Counted from the first letter of the stretch, positions 37,813 through 46,452 are shown. The stretch: 64,000 nucleotides of DNA from Methylococcales bacterium (GCA_028712795.1 JAQTPT010000001.1:221391-285390); one strand, 5' to 3'. Program-made: numbers and translations. The notes: generated from the sequence alone by a model not told the origin.

Positions 37813-37890
37813 AGGCTAAAGGTGAAAGGCACAAGGCGCAACACACAAATTATAGGCTCTTTCGCCTTTAGCCTTGTGCCTTGCGCCTTT
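37813..37890. repeat. Dispersed inverted repeat, family B copy 2
   Basis: AGGCTAAAGG and CCTTTAGCCT are perfect outer arms, with GCACAAGGCGC and TTGTGCCTTGCGCC words inside. It shares these words with the element at 21932-21987. It lies between hisB and hisH and must be transcribed through if the operon is continuous. Confidence 0.65.
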
Positions 37891-37896
37891 ATTTAT

Positions 37897-38490
37897 TTAA
37901 AGACTGCCTTTGGTGGATGGCATTATACCCGTCATTCGGATATCGGCGGTAATCGCCATGCGTATGGCACGGCCCAGGGCCTTAAAAATGGTTTCCGCAA
38001 CATGATGCGCATTTGCGCCTTTCAAGCTATCGATATGAAGGGTGACGCCGGCGTGATTCACGAAGCCCTGAAAAAACTCCCTGAACAAGTCCACGTCAAA
38101 GCTGCCTATCATGGCTTTCGGATATTTAACGTCATAGAACAAGCCGGGTCGGCCGGAAAAATCAATAACCACTCTGGACAAGGCTTCATCCAATGGTATG
38201 TATGCATGTCCATAACGGTAAATGCCTTTTTTATCGCCGATGGCTTGGGCAAACGCCTGACCTAAAGTTATTCCGATATCTTCTACGGTGTGATGAGCGT
38301 CGATATGCAAATCGCCTTTGGCGTGAATGTCCATATCAATCAGGCCATGCCTGGCGATTTGATCGAGCATGTGATCCAGAAAGGGCACGCCGGTTACGAA
38401 TGAGGCTTTACCCGTTCCATCCAGATTGATTTTGATTTTAATTTGGGTTTCGAGCGTATTGCGCTCGACTTCGGCAATTCTTTGAGTCAT
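37897..38490 (-). CDS. hisB: Imidazoleglycerol-phosphate dehydratase
   Basis: 197 residues, monofunctional (no phosphatase domain). Two metal-binding repeats are visible: [16 protein letters not shown] and [16 protein letters not shown], plus [16 protein letters not shown]. The frame opens at 38571, but the ATG at 38490 ([12 protein letters not shown]) is the family start. First his gene of the leftward operon in the window; hisG, hisD and hisC are not here. Confidence 0.96.
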   Translation of the reverse strand: MTQRIAEVERNTLETQIKIKINLDGTGKASFVTGVPFLDHMLDQIARHGLIDMDIHAKGDLHIDAHHTVEDIGITLGQAFAQAIGDKKGIYRYGHAYIPLDEALSRVVIDFSGRPGLFYDVKYPKAMIGSFDVDLFREFFQGFVNHAGVTLHIDSLKGANAHHVAETIFKALGRAIRMAITADIRMTGIMPSTKGSL

Positions 38491-38585
38491 GGTGTTTTTC
38501 AAATAAAGTGGGTGGGCAATGTTTTTTGCCCAAGATGGATAATAAACGGTAGACACAGAAGCCTTGTCCACCCTGATTGGCTATT

Positions 38586-38810
38586 TCACCATTCACCTTC
38601 AATTTTATTGAATTCATTATCAATGGTTGTTCGCATGGCTTGGGCATCGTCATCATCAAGACACCCCGCAAACTGCATGACAGAGTTATTTTGTTTAGGC
38701 TGAATTTGTATATTTTGCTTAACCAGCTGTAATATTTCAAAGAGCTGCGACAATGTTGTCGGATTATCAATTGCTTCTATTTCGGCAATAAGCTGTTGTT
38801 TTACCATCAT
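38586..38810 (-). CDS. Antitoxin-like small protein
   Basis: 74 residues starting MMVKQQLIAEIEAIDNPTTL; the core LFEILQLVKQNIQ and the end FAGCLDDDDAQAM ... EFNKIEGEW resemble a widespread family of small antitoxin-like proteins of methanotrophs and cyanobacteria that end in EGEW and normally precede a PIN or similar toxin gene. Here the next gene downstream is hisB and no toxin follows, so it is an orphan or its toxin was lost. Two adjacent ATGs (38810 and 38807) are possible. Confidence 0.6.
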   Translation of the reverse strand: MMVKQQLIAEIEAIDNPTTLSQLFEILQLVKQNIQIQPKQNNSVMQFAGCLDDDDAQAMRTTIDNEFNKIEGEW

Positions 38811-38940
38811 TGTTTTTGCCTCGTGATCATTACTTAATATCATGGATTAAGAAGCAATTCAAAATCCTTGCCGGTCGAAGCTCGAATCTCATCAGGGGAG
38901 GCGACGATATTGAAACCAAAATCTGGCATGGCAAAATGGT

Positions 38941-39141
38941 TCACAGTGCACTTGCGCGACCACCGAGAAATTCATCATCAGCACGTTTGCCGACCGCATC
39001 CAACCGACCAGCCCAAATATCAGCCTTAATTTTTTTATCCCACTGATTAGCCACGAACACTTCAAACCATTCTGAAAATTGCATAAGTTCGTTGTCAGAC
39101 AGTTGTGAAACAGCCATTTCAAGCTCTTGAACGTTGCTCAT
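38941..39141 (-). CDS. Antitoxin-like small protein, orphan
   Basis: 66 residues: NVQELEMAVSQLSDNELMQF, SEWFEVFVANQWDKKIKADI, WAGRLDAVGKRADDEFLGGR. This layout (LSxxELxxFxxWF then WDxxIxxDIxAGRLDxL) is that of small antitoxins normally paired with RelE/ParE-family toxins. Downstream there is no toxin frame; only a 29-codon open frame (38846-38935 region) ends in GKDFELLLNP. Probably a leftover of a toxin-antitoxin pair beside the cassette array. Confidence 0.55.
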   Translation of the reverse strand: MSNVQELEMAVSQLSDNELMQFSEWFEVFVANQWDKKIKADIWAGRLDAVGKRADDEFLGGRASAL

Positions 39142-39247
39142 AATCTTACTCCCTTAAATTAATATCGAATTATTAAGGTTAAAAACCGAGTGAATTTGTA
39201 GCGTAGGCAAATGGCTTTATCGTTTGCCTTCCATTTATAGATAAAAC

Positions 39248-39272
39248 GGTGGGCAGAAAAGCGTTGCCCACC
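39248..39272. repeat. Perfect hairpin at the array edge
   Basis: GGTGGGCA and TGCCCACC pair around GAAAAGCGT. A similar GGTGGGCAA / TTGCCCA structure lies upstream of hisB near 38509-38535. It sits between the antitoxin-like gene and the FRG gene. Confidence 0.5.
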
Positions 39273-39371
39273 CTTGGCTCGAATGCAGGGTTAGACGAGA
39301 ACACGGCAACGGAACGCATCTGCTGTTCTGATTAGAAACACTTATGTTTATCTCATATTAATATCATGAAC

Positions 39372-40421
39372 TTAACGATAGTTTTTCCTACTTGACTTCC
39401 AATTGGCATAAGAGCATGCGCCGTGGATGTCCGGAAAAAGAGAAAGGTCATTAATATTCATTTCATATAATGTTTCCAAAATTTCATCACGTAAATCGTC
39501 AGGAATCAAAAGCTTAAGCAATAAATAGTTCTGCTCATGTTTCATATTCATCCAGATAGTCATTAATTCCTTTTCAAGTGAATCTGGAGTTGGACTATAT
39601 GTGAACAAACCTCGCTGACTTAATAGTCTGTTATTGAAACCTCTTTTGGGGCTTACGATTCTTGGAAAATAATTGTCAACTTTTCTCACTGCATATTCAC
39701 AGCATTTTTTTGTGTACTCTGAGATACCAACAACATCCTCGCCATAACCATCATTAACATTTAATATTTTTTGGACGCTATCGTCCAAATCTGTTTTGAC
39801 CGACTCCAAGAAGAAAGCATCATACTCGCCAACTGATTTTACTGGATAGGATATGGAGTTTTTATCGTGACACTCCAAAAAATAATGCTTTATTTGAAAA
39901 TAATAACCCTGAATAATATTATTGGCATTTAAAAAATACACCGATCTATTTTCAGAAAACCTATCAGATTTATTATACGTTTCATCATTTGCATCTGCTG
40001 CGTCTATTCTCAGATAACGTTTTTCACGAAATGCAAAATACAGAGCCAACCAAGGTGAAGCTGTCCAATCAAGCATCGGCGTACTCAGCCCATAATGTTG
40101 TCCGAGCGCCCACATTTCATTCTTTTCTCTCCCCGCATCATATTGTTCATTAAATCTACCCCTTAATGATGAAATGAAATTCACATAATGCTCTTCTACA
40201 TATTTCTGGTATTTCTCGACGCTAACTCGTTCTCCCTTGTATGATCTCAATATTGTTGGTTCTAGCTTGTATGACTCAAACTGATGGCCTCTGAAGAGGA
40301 AGCCTTGAAAATTATTATTTTCTCTTAAGATGTCAGAAAAATCCCTCAATACATTGACTTTACACTCTAAGCACCCCATTTCTGGATGCAGAACATTTCC
40401 CTTATATGTAGGTAACATCAT
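39372..40421 (-). CDS. FRG-domain protein (cassette-borne)
   Basis: 349 residues. The FRG domain, named after its Phe-Arg-Gly motif, shows as FQGFLFRGHQFESYKLEPTI near residue 40, then GQHYGLSTPMLDWTASPWLA and LYFAF, and the late SQRGLFTYSP block. FRG proteins are linked to abortive infection and phage resistance and may be ADP-ribosyl-transferase-like, but their chemistry is not settled. The start at 40421 (MMLPTYKGN, after AAGGGCAT) was chosen because more upstream codons fall in the attC site. An attC-like site precedes it, so it is a cassette gene. Confidence 0.8.
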   Translation of the reverse strand: MMLPTYKGNVLHPEMGCLECKVNVLRDFSDILRENNNFQGFLFRGHQFESYKLEPTILRSYKGERVSVEKYQKYVEEHYVNFISSLRGRFNEQYDAGREKNEMWALGQHYGLSTPMLDWTASPWLALYFAFREKRYLRIDAADANDETYNKSDRFSENRSVYFLNANNIIQGYYFQIKHYFLECHDKNSISYPVKSVGEYDAFFLESVKTDLDDSVQKILNVNDGYGEDVVGISEYTKKCCEYAVRKVDNYFPRIVSPKRGFNNRLLSQRGLFTYSPTPDSLEKELMTIWMNMKHEQNYLLLKLLIPDDLRDEILETLYEMNINDLSLFPDIHGACSYANWKSSRKNYR

Positions 40422-40442
40422 ATGCCCTTCAACATTTGAAGC

Positions 40443-40526
40443 GTCTAACGTAAAGCTAACCGGGCGCGGCACGGAAAGCTGAAAAATAAAACCGGATTGT
40501 AACCGCGCTCCGGTTGAGCGTTATGT
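40443..40526 (-). other. attC-like integron recombination site 1
   Basis: Read on the minus strand: R'' ACATAAC, L'' GCTCAACCGGAGCGCGG, an unstructured centre, L' CCGCGCCCGGTTAGCTTTAC and R' GTTAGAC (40449-40443). R' fits the G-TTRRRY core. The two halves pair imperfectly, as attC sites do. It begins 9 bp after the SLATT gene stop and ends 22 bp before the FRG start. Its neighbour at 41012 shares the GCTTAACCGGAGCGCGG and CCGGTTAGCTTTA words. Confidence 0.85.
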
Positions 40527-40534
40527 TAGCCAGT

Positions 40535-40987
40535 TCACTTTGATTTCTGACGAAGCTCCTGCCATTTTCTGTTGTAGTCAGCAAGAATCGCTTGGTACTC
40601 ATCAAACATCTTGGCCACGATGACACTCTCACTTTTATCAAAATCATGCTCTCGTTCAGCGAAGTCCAATTGTGCCTCCAATGCTCGGAAACGGCCATAG
40701 ATTTCGGCATTCAAGTGCCATGATTGCTGAGGAGAAAAGAAAGCCCCAAATGCGGCAACTACAGTGGAAAGTGCCCCCAAAACCAAAGCTATATTGCTAG
40801 CAGCAAAATCTGGCAGGAGAGTCAGTTTTAAACCAGAGACTACGGTAATCAAAGCTGACAGAACAACAGTACCAGATTGATACCGGTAGTGCCTCCATCG
40901 ATACCATTGAACCGACGATTCAAGCTGCATAAGGCGATCATGAATTTGGCGGTGCAGATATTCTCGCTGTGTCTCTGTTTCAGACAT
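40535..40987 (-). CDS. SLATT-domain membrane protein (cassette-borne)
   Basis: 150 residues. Two membrane helices (GTVVLSALITVVSGLKLTLL and IALVLGALSTVVAAFGAFF) are separated by a short loop and flanked by soluble helices, including FRALEAQLDFAEREHDFDKS. This is the SLATT/DUF4231 arrangement. SLATT proteins are proposed pore-forming effectors in nucleotide-signal-linked conflict systems. The ATG at 40987 follows AGGAG, 25 bp after the preceding attC core. The gene fills its cassette completely. Confidence 0.8.
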   Translation of the reverse strand: MSETETQREYLHRQIHDRLMQLESSVQWYRWRHYRYQSGTVVLSALITVVSGLKLTLLPDFAASNIALVLGALSTVVAAFGAFFSPQQSWHLNAEIYGRFRALEAQLDFAEREHDFDKSESVIVAKMFDEYQAILADYNRKWQELRQKSK

Positions 40988-41011
40988 AAAACACGATTCT
41001 CCTGTTTGTAT

Positions 41012-41101
41012 GGCTAACATAAAGCTAACCGGGCTCGGCCACGAGAAGCATAAATATAAATTTAAAGAATAAAATGGCCGCGCTCCGGTTAAGCGTTGGG
41101 T
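41012..41101 (-). other. attC-like integron recombination site 2
   Basis: Minus strand: R'' ACCCAAC (fits RYYYAAC), L'' GCTTAACCGGAGCGCGGCC, an AT-rich centre, L' GGCCGAGCCCGGTTAGCTTT and R' GTTAGCC (41018-41012). L'' and L' are complementary around CCGG...GGCC. R'' overlaps the stop codon of the upstream cassette gene. High similarity to site 1 suggests they came from the same host integron. Confidence 0.85.
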
Positions 41102-41694
41102 TATACGCCCTTACGACCCATTTGTGAATGCCGGTAGAGTTCTTTAATCCGGCGACCCAATGCCCTCAGGTCTATGCTCACACCGAATATTCCTGGCTTG
41201 ATGTTGAAGATCTCACTGCCTTGCTTGAATGTAAGCCCTTTCACTGCACTGAGGGCGATTCCGAAAGGATCTACGTCATTGTTCAACACAGCTTCCGATA
41301 TTTGTTGAAGCAGTGCTCTAAGCTGAGATGGGTCGGACTCTCGTTGTCTCCAGTAACCGCTACCAAACGTGAACAGTACCCAGCGGTTGGCTTGAGGATC
41401 GAAATCCTTGAAATCGACGTCTATCATCAGCAAGGCGGGTGTCTTTCGAAGTTCCTCCTTCTGGGGTGCAGACCACTTCTTGTCAAGAACGCTCGTCCGT
41501 GTGGTTTCAACGTCGCCAAGGAATGGCCTTGCCACAACGCCAGCTTCACCGAGATTGCGCGCGAAACGCTCAAGTTCGAGCTCAAATGCTCGCGCAAAAC
41601 CAGATTGGGCATCCACGTAGTCCTCATACAGAAGGAAGAAGAGGCAACGCGCATTACTGCGCGTGGTACCTACGTAACTGTGTGTGATCCACAT
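41101..41694 (-). CDS. Cassette-borne protein of unknown function
   Basis: 197 residues, no signal peptide or membrane segment. It starts MWITHSYVGTTRSNARCLFF and contains ALLMIDVDFKDFDPQANRWV and LFTFGSGYWRQRESDPSQLR, with a basic C-terminus (RRIKELYRHSQMGRKGV). I recognise no domain. Its base composition is richer in G and C than the flanks. A GTATAAC word at 41712-41718 could mark the next cassette junction, but no full attC is visible there. Being in the array, it is probably a mobile accessory gene. Confidence 0.6.
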   Translation of the reverse strand: MWITHSYVGTTRSNARCLFFLLYEDYVDAQSGFARAFELELERFARNLGEAGVVARPFLGDVETTRTSVLDKKWSAPQKEELRKTPALLMIDVDFKDFDPQANRWVLFTFGSGYWRQRESDPSQLRALLQQISEAVLNNDVDPFGIALSAVKGLTFKQGSEIFNIKPGIFGVSIDLRALGRRIKELYRHSQMGRKGV

Positions 41695-41854
41695 GGGAGC
41701 CTCACTTGGATGTATAACTATAATTAGACGTCCTAATAGACGTAAAACATTGCGTCATTTGTTTGCCTAATAATTCATAAAAAATAAAATAACCATTATT
41801 TCAAAAACATATGCAAATTTATCACATCCTAAAACAAATGCAACAAGCTCGTAG

Positions 41855-41884
41855 GCTGGGTTGAAGCGATAGCGAAAACCCAGC
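41855..41884. repeat. Palindromic intergenic repeat
   Basis: GCTGGGTT and AACCCAGC are perfect 8-bp arms around GAAGCGATAGCGAA. The form is that of short dispersed repeats seen in many proteobacterial genomes. It lies between the cassette array and the hicA-like gene. Confidence 0.55.
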
Positions 41885-41908
41885 ATTCGTGACTTATCAA
41901 CTTTTAAT

Positions 41909-42148
41909 CTAAAATAGCCGCTTAATTAAATCATCTCGACTGATTAAAAAGTGTTTAGCAACCTCATTCAATACAGCCGAAAATGTCCCGACCTTTAATG
42001 GATCATGATGTGGAATGGTAATATGATGTTCACCATTTTGTTGTGTCGTTAAGCGAATATGACTACCCGTTTGACGACTAATTGCATAACCTAACTCAGC
42101 CAGTTTATTGGCGAGCTCCAAACCTGAACAATTGCGTGGCAGTTTCAT
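41909..42148 (-). CDS. hicA: HicA-like toxin (YcfA family)
   Basis: 79 residues. HicA toxins are small dsRNA-binding-fold mRNA interferases. The conserved block GYAISRQTGSHIRLTTQQNG contains the catalytic His in G-S-H, and HHITIPHHDPLKVGTFSAVL follows. The ATG overlaps the stop of the upstream HicB-like gene by 4 bp. Activity is by family only. Confidence 0.82.
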   Translation of the reverse strand: MKLPRNCSGLELANKLAELGYAISRQTGSHIRLTTQQNGEHHITIPHHDPLKVGTFSAVLNEVAKHFLISRDDLIKRLF

Positions 42149-42351
42149 GCTGCGATCACTTCTTCCCGGACAAAATGCAAACGTATTATTTTAGGTTTAC
42201 TTGAAGGTTCAAAATGACAGTCCACCGCATCGCGTACTTTATGGTGCAAATCATTTATATCGTCGGCTTCGGTAAATATAGAAACGTCTAAAGCTCTTGC
42301 TATAAAACCGCCTTCGGGCGCATCTTCGATTAAAAATATAATTTCGTTCAC
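42145..42351 (-). CDS. HicB-like antitoxin
   Basis: 68 residues: EIIFLIEDAPEGGFIARALD is the partial RNase H-like HicB fold, followed by FTEADDINDLHHKVRDAVDC. There is no C-terminal DNA-binding domain, which fits the short DUF1902/HicB group. The antitoxin gene precedes the toxin gene here, the reverse of canonical hicAB, and the pair overlaps by 4 bp. Confidence 0.75.
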   Translation of the reverse strand: MNEIIFLIEDAPEGGFIARALDVSIFTEADDINDLHHKVRDAVDCHFEPSSKPKIIRLHFVREEVIAA

Positions 42352-42374
42352 GCTTATTTCTCCTGGTCTGATTT

Positions 42375-42404
42375 AGGGGCAACCACAAGGGATTACCCCT
42401 ACAA
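42375..42404. repeat. Dispersed palindromic repeat, family A copy 2
   Basis: AGGGGCAACC, ACAAGG and GATTACCCCT, the reverse-oriented relative of the element at 1864-1889. It lies between hicB and the convergent-side end of typA. Confidence 0.6.
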
Positions 42405-42406
42405 AT

Positions 42407-44218
42407 TTAACTCTTAGCCGCCCGCTTACGCTCATTTTCAGTCAACAGCTTTTTGCGCAAGCGTATGGATTTAGGCGTAACCTCAACCAGTTCATCTTCA
42501 GCAATAAATTCCAGCGCTTGCTCCAGGGTCAGTTTTTGAATTCTTGCCAGCACCAGGCTTTCATCCGTGCCTGAAGCGCGAACGTTGGTTAATTGTTTGG
42601 GTTTGCAGGGGTTGACGCATAAGTCATTACTGCGTGAATGCAAGCCTACCAACATGCCTTCGTAGACTTCATCGCCATTGACTAACAGCAGTTCACCGCG
42701 TTCTTGCAACGGATGCAATGAATAAGTCACGGCTTTGCCTGCAACCATTGAAATCATCACGCCGCGTTGGCGATTGCCTACTTCACCCGGCTTCATCGGG
42801 CCATAATGGTCAAATACATGATAGAGCAGACCGGAGCCTGAGGTTGCCGTCATAAATTCGGTCTGGAAGCCAATCAGGCCGCGTGAGGGCATCATATATT
42901 CAAGACGGATCCGGCCTTTGCCGTCAGGCACCATATTGGTCAAATCGCCTTTACGCTCGCCCAGTTTTTCCATGATAGCACCCTGGTGCTCTTCTTCCAC
43001 TTCAATGGTGACCATTTCATAGGGCTCGCACTTTTTACCGTCAATTTCCTTAATGATAACTTCCGGACGCGACACGCCCATTTCAAAACCTTCGCGGCGC
43101 ATGTTTTCAATCAGAACCGACAAATGCAATTCGCCACGGCCTGATACTTTAAATTTATCCGGGTCCCCCGTATCTTCAACTTTTAAGGCGACGTTATGTT
43201 GCAATTCTTTATCGAGCCTGTCGCGTATTTGCCGGGTAGTGACAAACTTGCCTTCTCTCCCGGCAAAAGGTGAGTTATTGACCTGAAATGTCATGGTAAC
43301 GGTAGGTTCATCCACCGATAACGGGGGCATAACTTCTACCGCATCGGGATGACAGATGGTGTCGGAAATTTCCAGCTTTTCAATGCCGGCAAAGGCAATA
43401 ATGTCGCCGGCACGGGCTTCTTGTACTTCGACACGCTCCAGGCCATGAAAGCCAAAAATTTGCAACATGCGGCCCTTGCGCTCAACACCTTCCCGATTGA
43501 CTATAACCAATGGCTGGTTGGGTTTGATGCTACCGCGCTGAATCCGGCCGATACCAATAACGCCGACATACGTGTTGTAATCAAGGCTGGAAACCTGCAT
43601 TTGAAAAGGGCCGTCCATATCAACGGGCGGCGGACTGACTTTTGCGACTATCGTTTCAAATAACGGAGTCATATCGCCTCCGGTTATGGTGTGCTCCAAA
43701 CCGGCATAGCCATTAATAGCCGAGGCATAAACAATAGGAAAATCCAGTTGCTCATCCGTTGCGCCCAAACGATCAAACAGATCAAAGGTTTGATCGACAA
43801 CCCAGTCAGGACGTGCGCCCGGACGGTCAATTTTATTGATGACAACGATCGGTTTTAAACCTAAAGCGAAGGCTTTTTGGGTTACAAATCGGGTTTGAGG
43901 CATCGGGCCATCGACCGCATCCACCAGAAGCAATACTGAATCAACCATCGACAATACACGCTCTACTTCGCCGCCGAAATCGGCATGGCCCGGCGTGTCA
44001 ACGATATTGATGTGATAGCCGTTCCAATCCAGCGCGGTGTTTTTTGCCAGAATGGTAATGCCACGCTCTTTTTCAATATCGTTGGAGTCCATAATACGCT
44101 CAGTCACTTTGGTATGAGAGGCAAACGTACCCGACTGTTGCAGTAATTTATCAACCAAGGTCGTCTTACCGTGGTCAACGTGGGCAATAATGGCGATATT
44201 TCTTAATTTTTCGATCAC
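42407..44218 (-). CDS. typA: Ribosome-associated GTPase TypA/BipA
   Basis: 603 residues, the family length. A translational GTPase that helps assembly of the large ribosomal subunit at low temperature or stress. G-box motifs [34 protein letters not shown] and [15 protein letters not shown] are present, then the EF-G-like domains and the BipA-specific C-terminal domain ([20 protein letters not shown]). It is transcribed alone. Confidence 0.97.
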   Translation of the reverse strand: MIEKLRNIAIIAHVDHGKTTLVDKLLQQSGTFASHTKVTERIMDSNDIEKERGITILAKNTALDWNGYHINIVDTPGHADFGGEVERVLSMVDSVLLLVDAVDGPMPQTRFVTQKAFALGLKPIVVINKIDRPGARPDWVVDQTFDLFDRLGATDEQLDFPIVYASAINGYAGLEHTITGGDMTPLFETIVAKVSPPPVDMDGPFQMQVSSLDYNTYVGVIGIGRIQRGSIKPNQPLVIVNREGVERKGRMLQIFGFHGLERVEVQEARAGDIIAFAGIEKLEISDTICHPDAVEVMPPLSVDEPTVTMTFQVNNSPFAGREGKFVTTRQIRDRLDKELQHNVALKVEDTGDPDKFKVSGRGELHLSVLIENMRREGFEMGVSRPEVIIKEIDGKKCEPYEMVTIEVEEEHQGAIMEKLGERKGDLTNMVPDGKGRIRLEYMMPSRGLIGFQTEFMTATSGSGLLYHVFDHYGPMKPGEVGNRQRGVMISMVAGKAVTYSLHPLQERGELLLVNGDEVYEGMLVGLHSRSNDLCVNPCKPKQLTNVRASGTDESLVLARIQKLTLEQALEFIAEDELVEVTPKSIRLRKKLLTENERKRAAKS

Positions 44219-44413
44219 TTTTTGTGTACTCTAATGGGTTTAATAAAATAAGGGTAGCGTGTTTTTTAGGCACTCTGTAAGCATGATGAGTTTAAGGGTT
44301 GCACTCTACTGGACTGGTTTCTTATTAGTGAGCGCAAAGAAAAGCCTTGGTGATAATATCATCAAGACTGTAGTTAGATTTACTGGCAAGATCAATTATG
44401 AGCTGACTATGGA

Positions 44414-44806
44414 TTAACTCTGTTCCCAAGGCAACCCACTGAAGCGCCAGCCGCCCAGATTACCTCGATGTTTATGCTGATCCAGAGGACCTTCAAAACC
44501 ATCAACAATATTGATAAGCCGCCGGTAGCCCGCCTCTTCAAGCACATTTGCCGCATCGAGGGATCGCTGTCCGCTTCGGCATAGCAATAAAACCGGTGCA
44601 CTTTTATCAGGCACAAGTTTTTCGACCTCGGCTACAAACATTGAATTAACCTGCCAGTCAGGCGCTTCTTTCCAAGCAATATGTACAGCACCCAAGGGAT
44701 GCCCGACAAAAGCATGTTCAACTTTTGTCCGTACGTCCACCAAAACGGCGTTAGTATTTTGTTGCAACAAATCCCACGCCTGTTGTGGCGTTAAATTTTC
44801 TATCAT
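44414..44806 (-). CDS. Rhodanese-like protein
   Basis: 130 residues, one rhodanese domain: AVLVDVRTKVEHAFVGHPLG at the N-terminus and VLLLCRSGQRSLDAANVLEE with the catalytic Cys in the CRSGQRS loop. It may transfer sulfur to an acceptor. A TTG start at 44818 would overlap the upstream gene; the ATG at 44806 is preferred. Second gene of a leftward operon behind the methyltransferase. Confidence 0.87.
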   Translation of the reverse strand: MIENLTPQQAWDLLQQNTNAVLVDVRTKVEHAFVGHPLGAVHIAWKEAPDWQVNSMFVAEVEKLVPDKSAPVLLLCRSGQRSLDAANVLEEAGYRRLINIVDGFEGPLDQHKHRGNLGGWRFSGLPWEQS

Positions 44807-44818
44807 CGTATTAACCAA

Positions 44819-45400
44819 TTATTTGCGTTTCTGGCCGACAAACTGAGCCTCATTTCTTAAACCCCTTAGTAGCTCGCCGGTTAAAGCGTTTTCTCTGTAA
44901 TAAATTACCCTTAACGGCGAAAATAGTGCCAACAGCTCATTTTCAGTCAACAGATAATCGGGATTATTGGGAGGTTTCCGGCTTGTTTTTTCTCGCGTAA
45001 AAGTCTGATAAAAAAGCAATCCATCCGGTTTAAGTGCCCCTATTATCGCATCACTTAGAGTACGGTCAAGAAATCGACTCACAACGATGACATCAAAAGA
45101 GGATCCGGTAAAACTATCTGCCATGACTTTTTCTTGGCATGCATTGATATTAAGCCCTTGCTGGACTGCATAAGCCGTTAGCTTATCGATAGCGACGCCA
45201 GAACTATCCCAGGCAGTCACCGCCAATCCATGCCCAGCCAGAAAAATTGAGTTAGCACCCAAGCCAGACGCTAAATCCAAAGCCATTCCGGTCGAGGGCA
45301 GCAAAAAATCATTTTCAGTCAGTACCTCTGCTGCTGCAGGATAGCGCATGTGATCGTGCTGACTGTAAACATGATCCCATTTGCCAATCACGGCATCCAT
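44819..45400 (-). CDS. TehB/UbiE-like SAM-dependent methyltransferase
   Basis: 193 residues. Motif I is MALDLASGLGANSIFLAGHG, followed by VTAWDSSGVAIDKL and FDVIVVSRFLDRTLSDAIIG. The C-terminal YYQTFTREK-like block (LLFYQTFTREKTSRKPPNNP) is typical of TehB-like thiopurine/tellurite methyltransferases. Start at 45400 overlaps the LysR stop (TAATG). A link with the rhodanese suggests sulfur or chalcogen chemistry, which is inference. Confidence 0.78.
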   Translation of the reverse strand: MDAVIGKWDHVYSQHDHMRYPAAAEVLTENDFLLPSTGMALDLASGLGANSIFLAGHGLAVTAWDSSGVAIDKLTAYAVQQGLNINACQEKVMADSFTGSSFDVIVVSRFLDRTLSDAIIGALKPDGLLFYQTFTREKTSRKPPNNPDYLLTENELLALFSPLRVIYYRENALTGELLRGLRNEAQFVGQKRK

Positions 45401-46308
45401 TATTCGGTTCCTGGCATACTTACGCGATGCTCCAGCCACGTCTGCAAAAAATCTATAAATCCTTTGACCTTAGCGGATAGATATTTCCTGTGCGGATAGA
45501 CCGCATGTATATCCAAAGGAGGCAATGGATAATTTCCCAGCACCACTTTCAGTGTGCCGTTCTCAATATCCTTGCCAACAATATAGGTGGGCAACATCAC
45601 TAGCCCCAAATCATTAATTGCCGCAATACGGATAGGGTGTGCAGCATTAGCCTGCATTCTCCCGGTAACAGTGACTACCTTAAATCCTGATTCACATTTA
45701 AATTGCCATTTATTTCGGGGCGAAATTGCCCAATTGACCAGGCAGCTATGTTCCGATAAATCTTCAGGTGTCTGAGGAATGCCATAACGTTGCAAATAAT
45801 CTGGCGACCCGCAAACAACCAGCGATGAACTGGCTAATTTTCGGGCAACCATGCTGGTGTCATCTAAAGCACCCAGAAAAATGGCGACATCAATGCCCTC
45901 ATCAATCAAATCGCCCGGACTGCCTTGCAAAATCATTTCAACTGTTAAGTCCGTATGTATTTTTAAAAATTCCGCTACACCACGCGCAATATGAGTAGCG
46001 CCAATCGCCGGAGGAGCGCTGATTTTTAATAACCCCCGAGGCTCGGTCTGCAAATGCGTTACTGCGGATTCCATTTCTTCAACATCCAGTAGCACTTGCT
46101 GGCAGCGTTCAAGATAAGATAAGCCCACATCCGTCAGACTTAAACTGCGTGTGGTGCGATTAATTAACCGCGTTCCCAAGCTGCCTTCAAGTTGCATTAT
46201 GTGTTTGGTTGCCATTGCTCTGGAAATACCCAGGTCGCGTGCGCCTCCGGCAAAACTTCCTGCTTTAGCGACACGAACGAAAACGGTCATACTCGTCAAT
46301 TTATCCAC
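45400..46308 (-). CDS. LysR-family transcriptional regulator
   Basis: 302 residues. N-terminal winged helix-turn-helix (AKAGSFAGGARDLGISRAMA, THIMQLEGSLGTRLINRTTR) and a periplasmic-binding-like effector domain (LKISAPPAIGATHIARGVAE). It heads the leftward operon with the methyltransferase and rhodanese, and diverges from a small membrane protein gene, so it may control either. The inducer is unknown. Confidence 0.92.
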   Translation of the reverse strand: MDKLTSMTVFVRVAKAGSFAGGARDLGISRAMATKHIMQLEGSLGTRLINRTTRSLSLTDVGLSYLERCQQVLLDVEEMESAVTHLQTEPRGLLKISAPPAIGATHIARGVAEFLKIHTDLTVEMILQGSPGDLIDEGIDVAIFLGALDDTSMVARKLASSSLVVCGSPDYLQRYGIPQTPEDLSEHSCLVNWAISPRNKWQFKCESGFKVVTVTGRMQANAAHPIRIAAINDLGLVMLPTYIVGKDIENGTLKVVLGNYPLPPLDIHAVYPHRKYLSAKVKGFIDFLQTWLEHRVSMPGTE

Positions 46309-46424
46309 TTAAACCTCATAGGGGTAAGGCACAAGTTAGCTTTTGTACTTTGTGCATATCAATAAAAATCTTGACATTACATACCATTTCTAAACAAGAA
46401 ACAATTAATTTATTATTTAGCCTA

Positions 46425-46452
46425 TTGTCTACAATAAATATCCCTGTATAGT
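46425..46452 (+). promoter_or_regulatory. Candidate promoter/operator in the LysR divergent region
   Basis: TTGTCT, 16 bp, TATAGT resembles a sigma70 promoter. An inverted repeat ATTGT-CT-ACAAT at 46424-46435 overlaps the -35 box and would suit LysR binding. Start point and use are not shown by sequence alone. Confidence 0.4.

Noticed and set aside
39280..39371. Possible third attC site behind the FRG gene
   Set aside because: A GTCTAAC word occurs on the minus strand near 39291, but the paired arms and the second core are missing.
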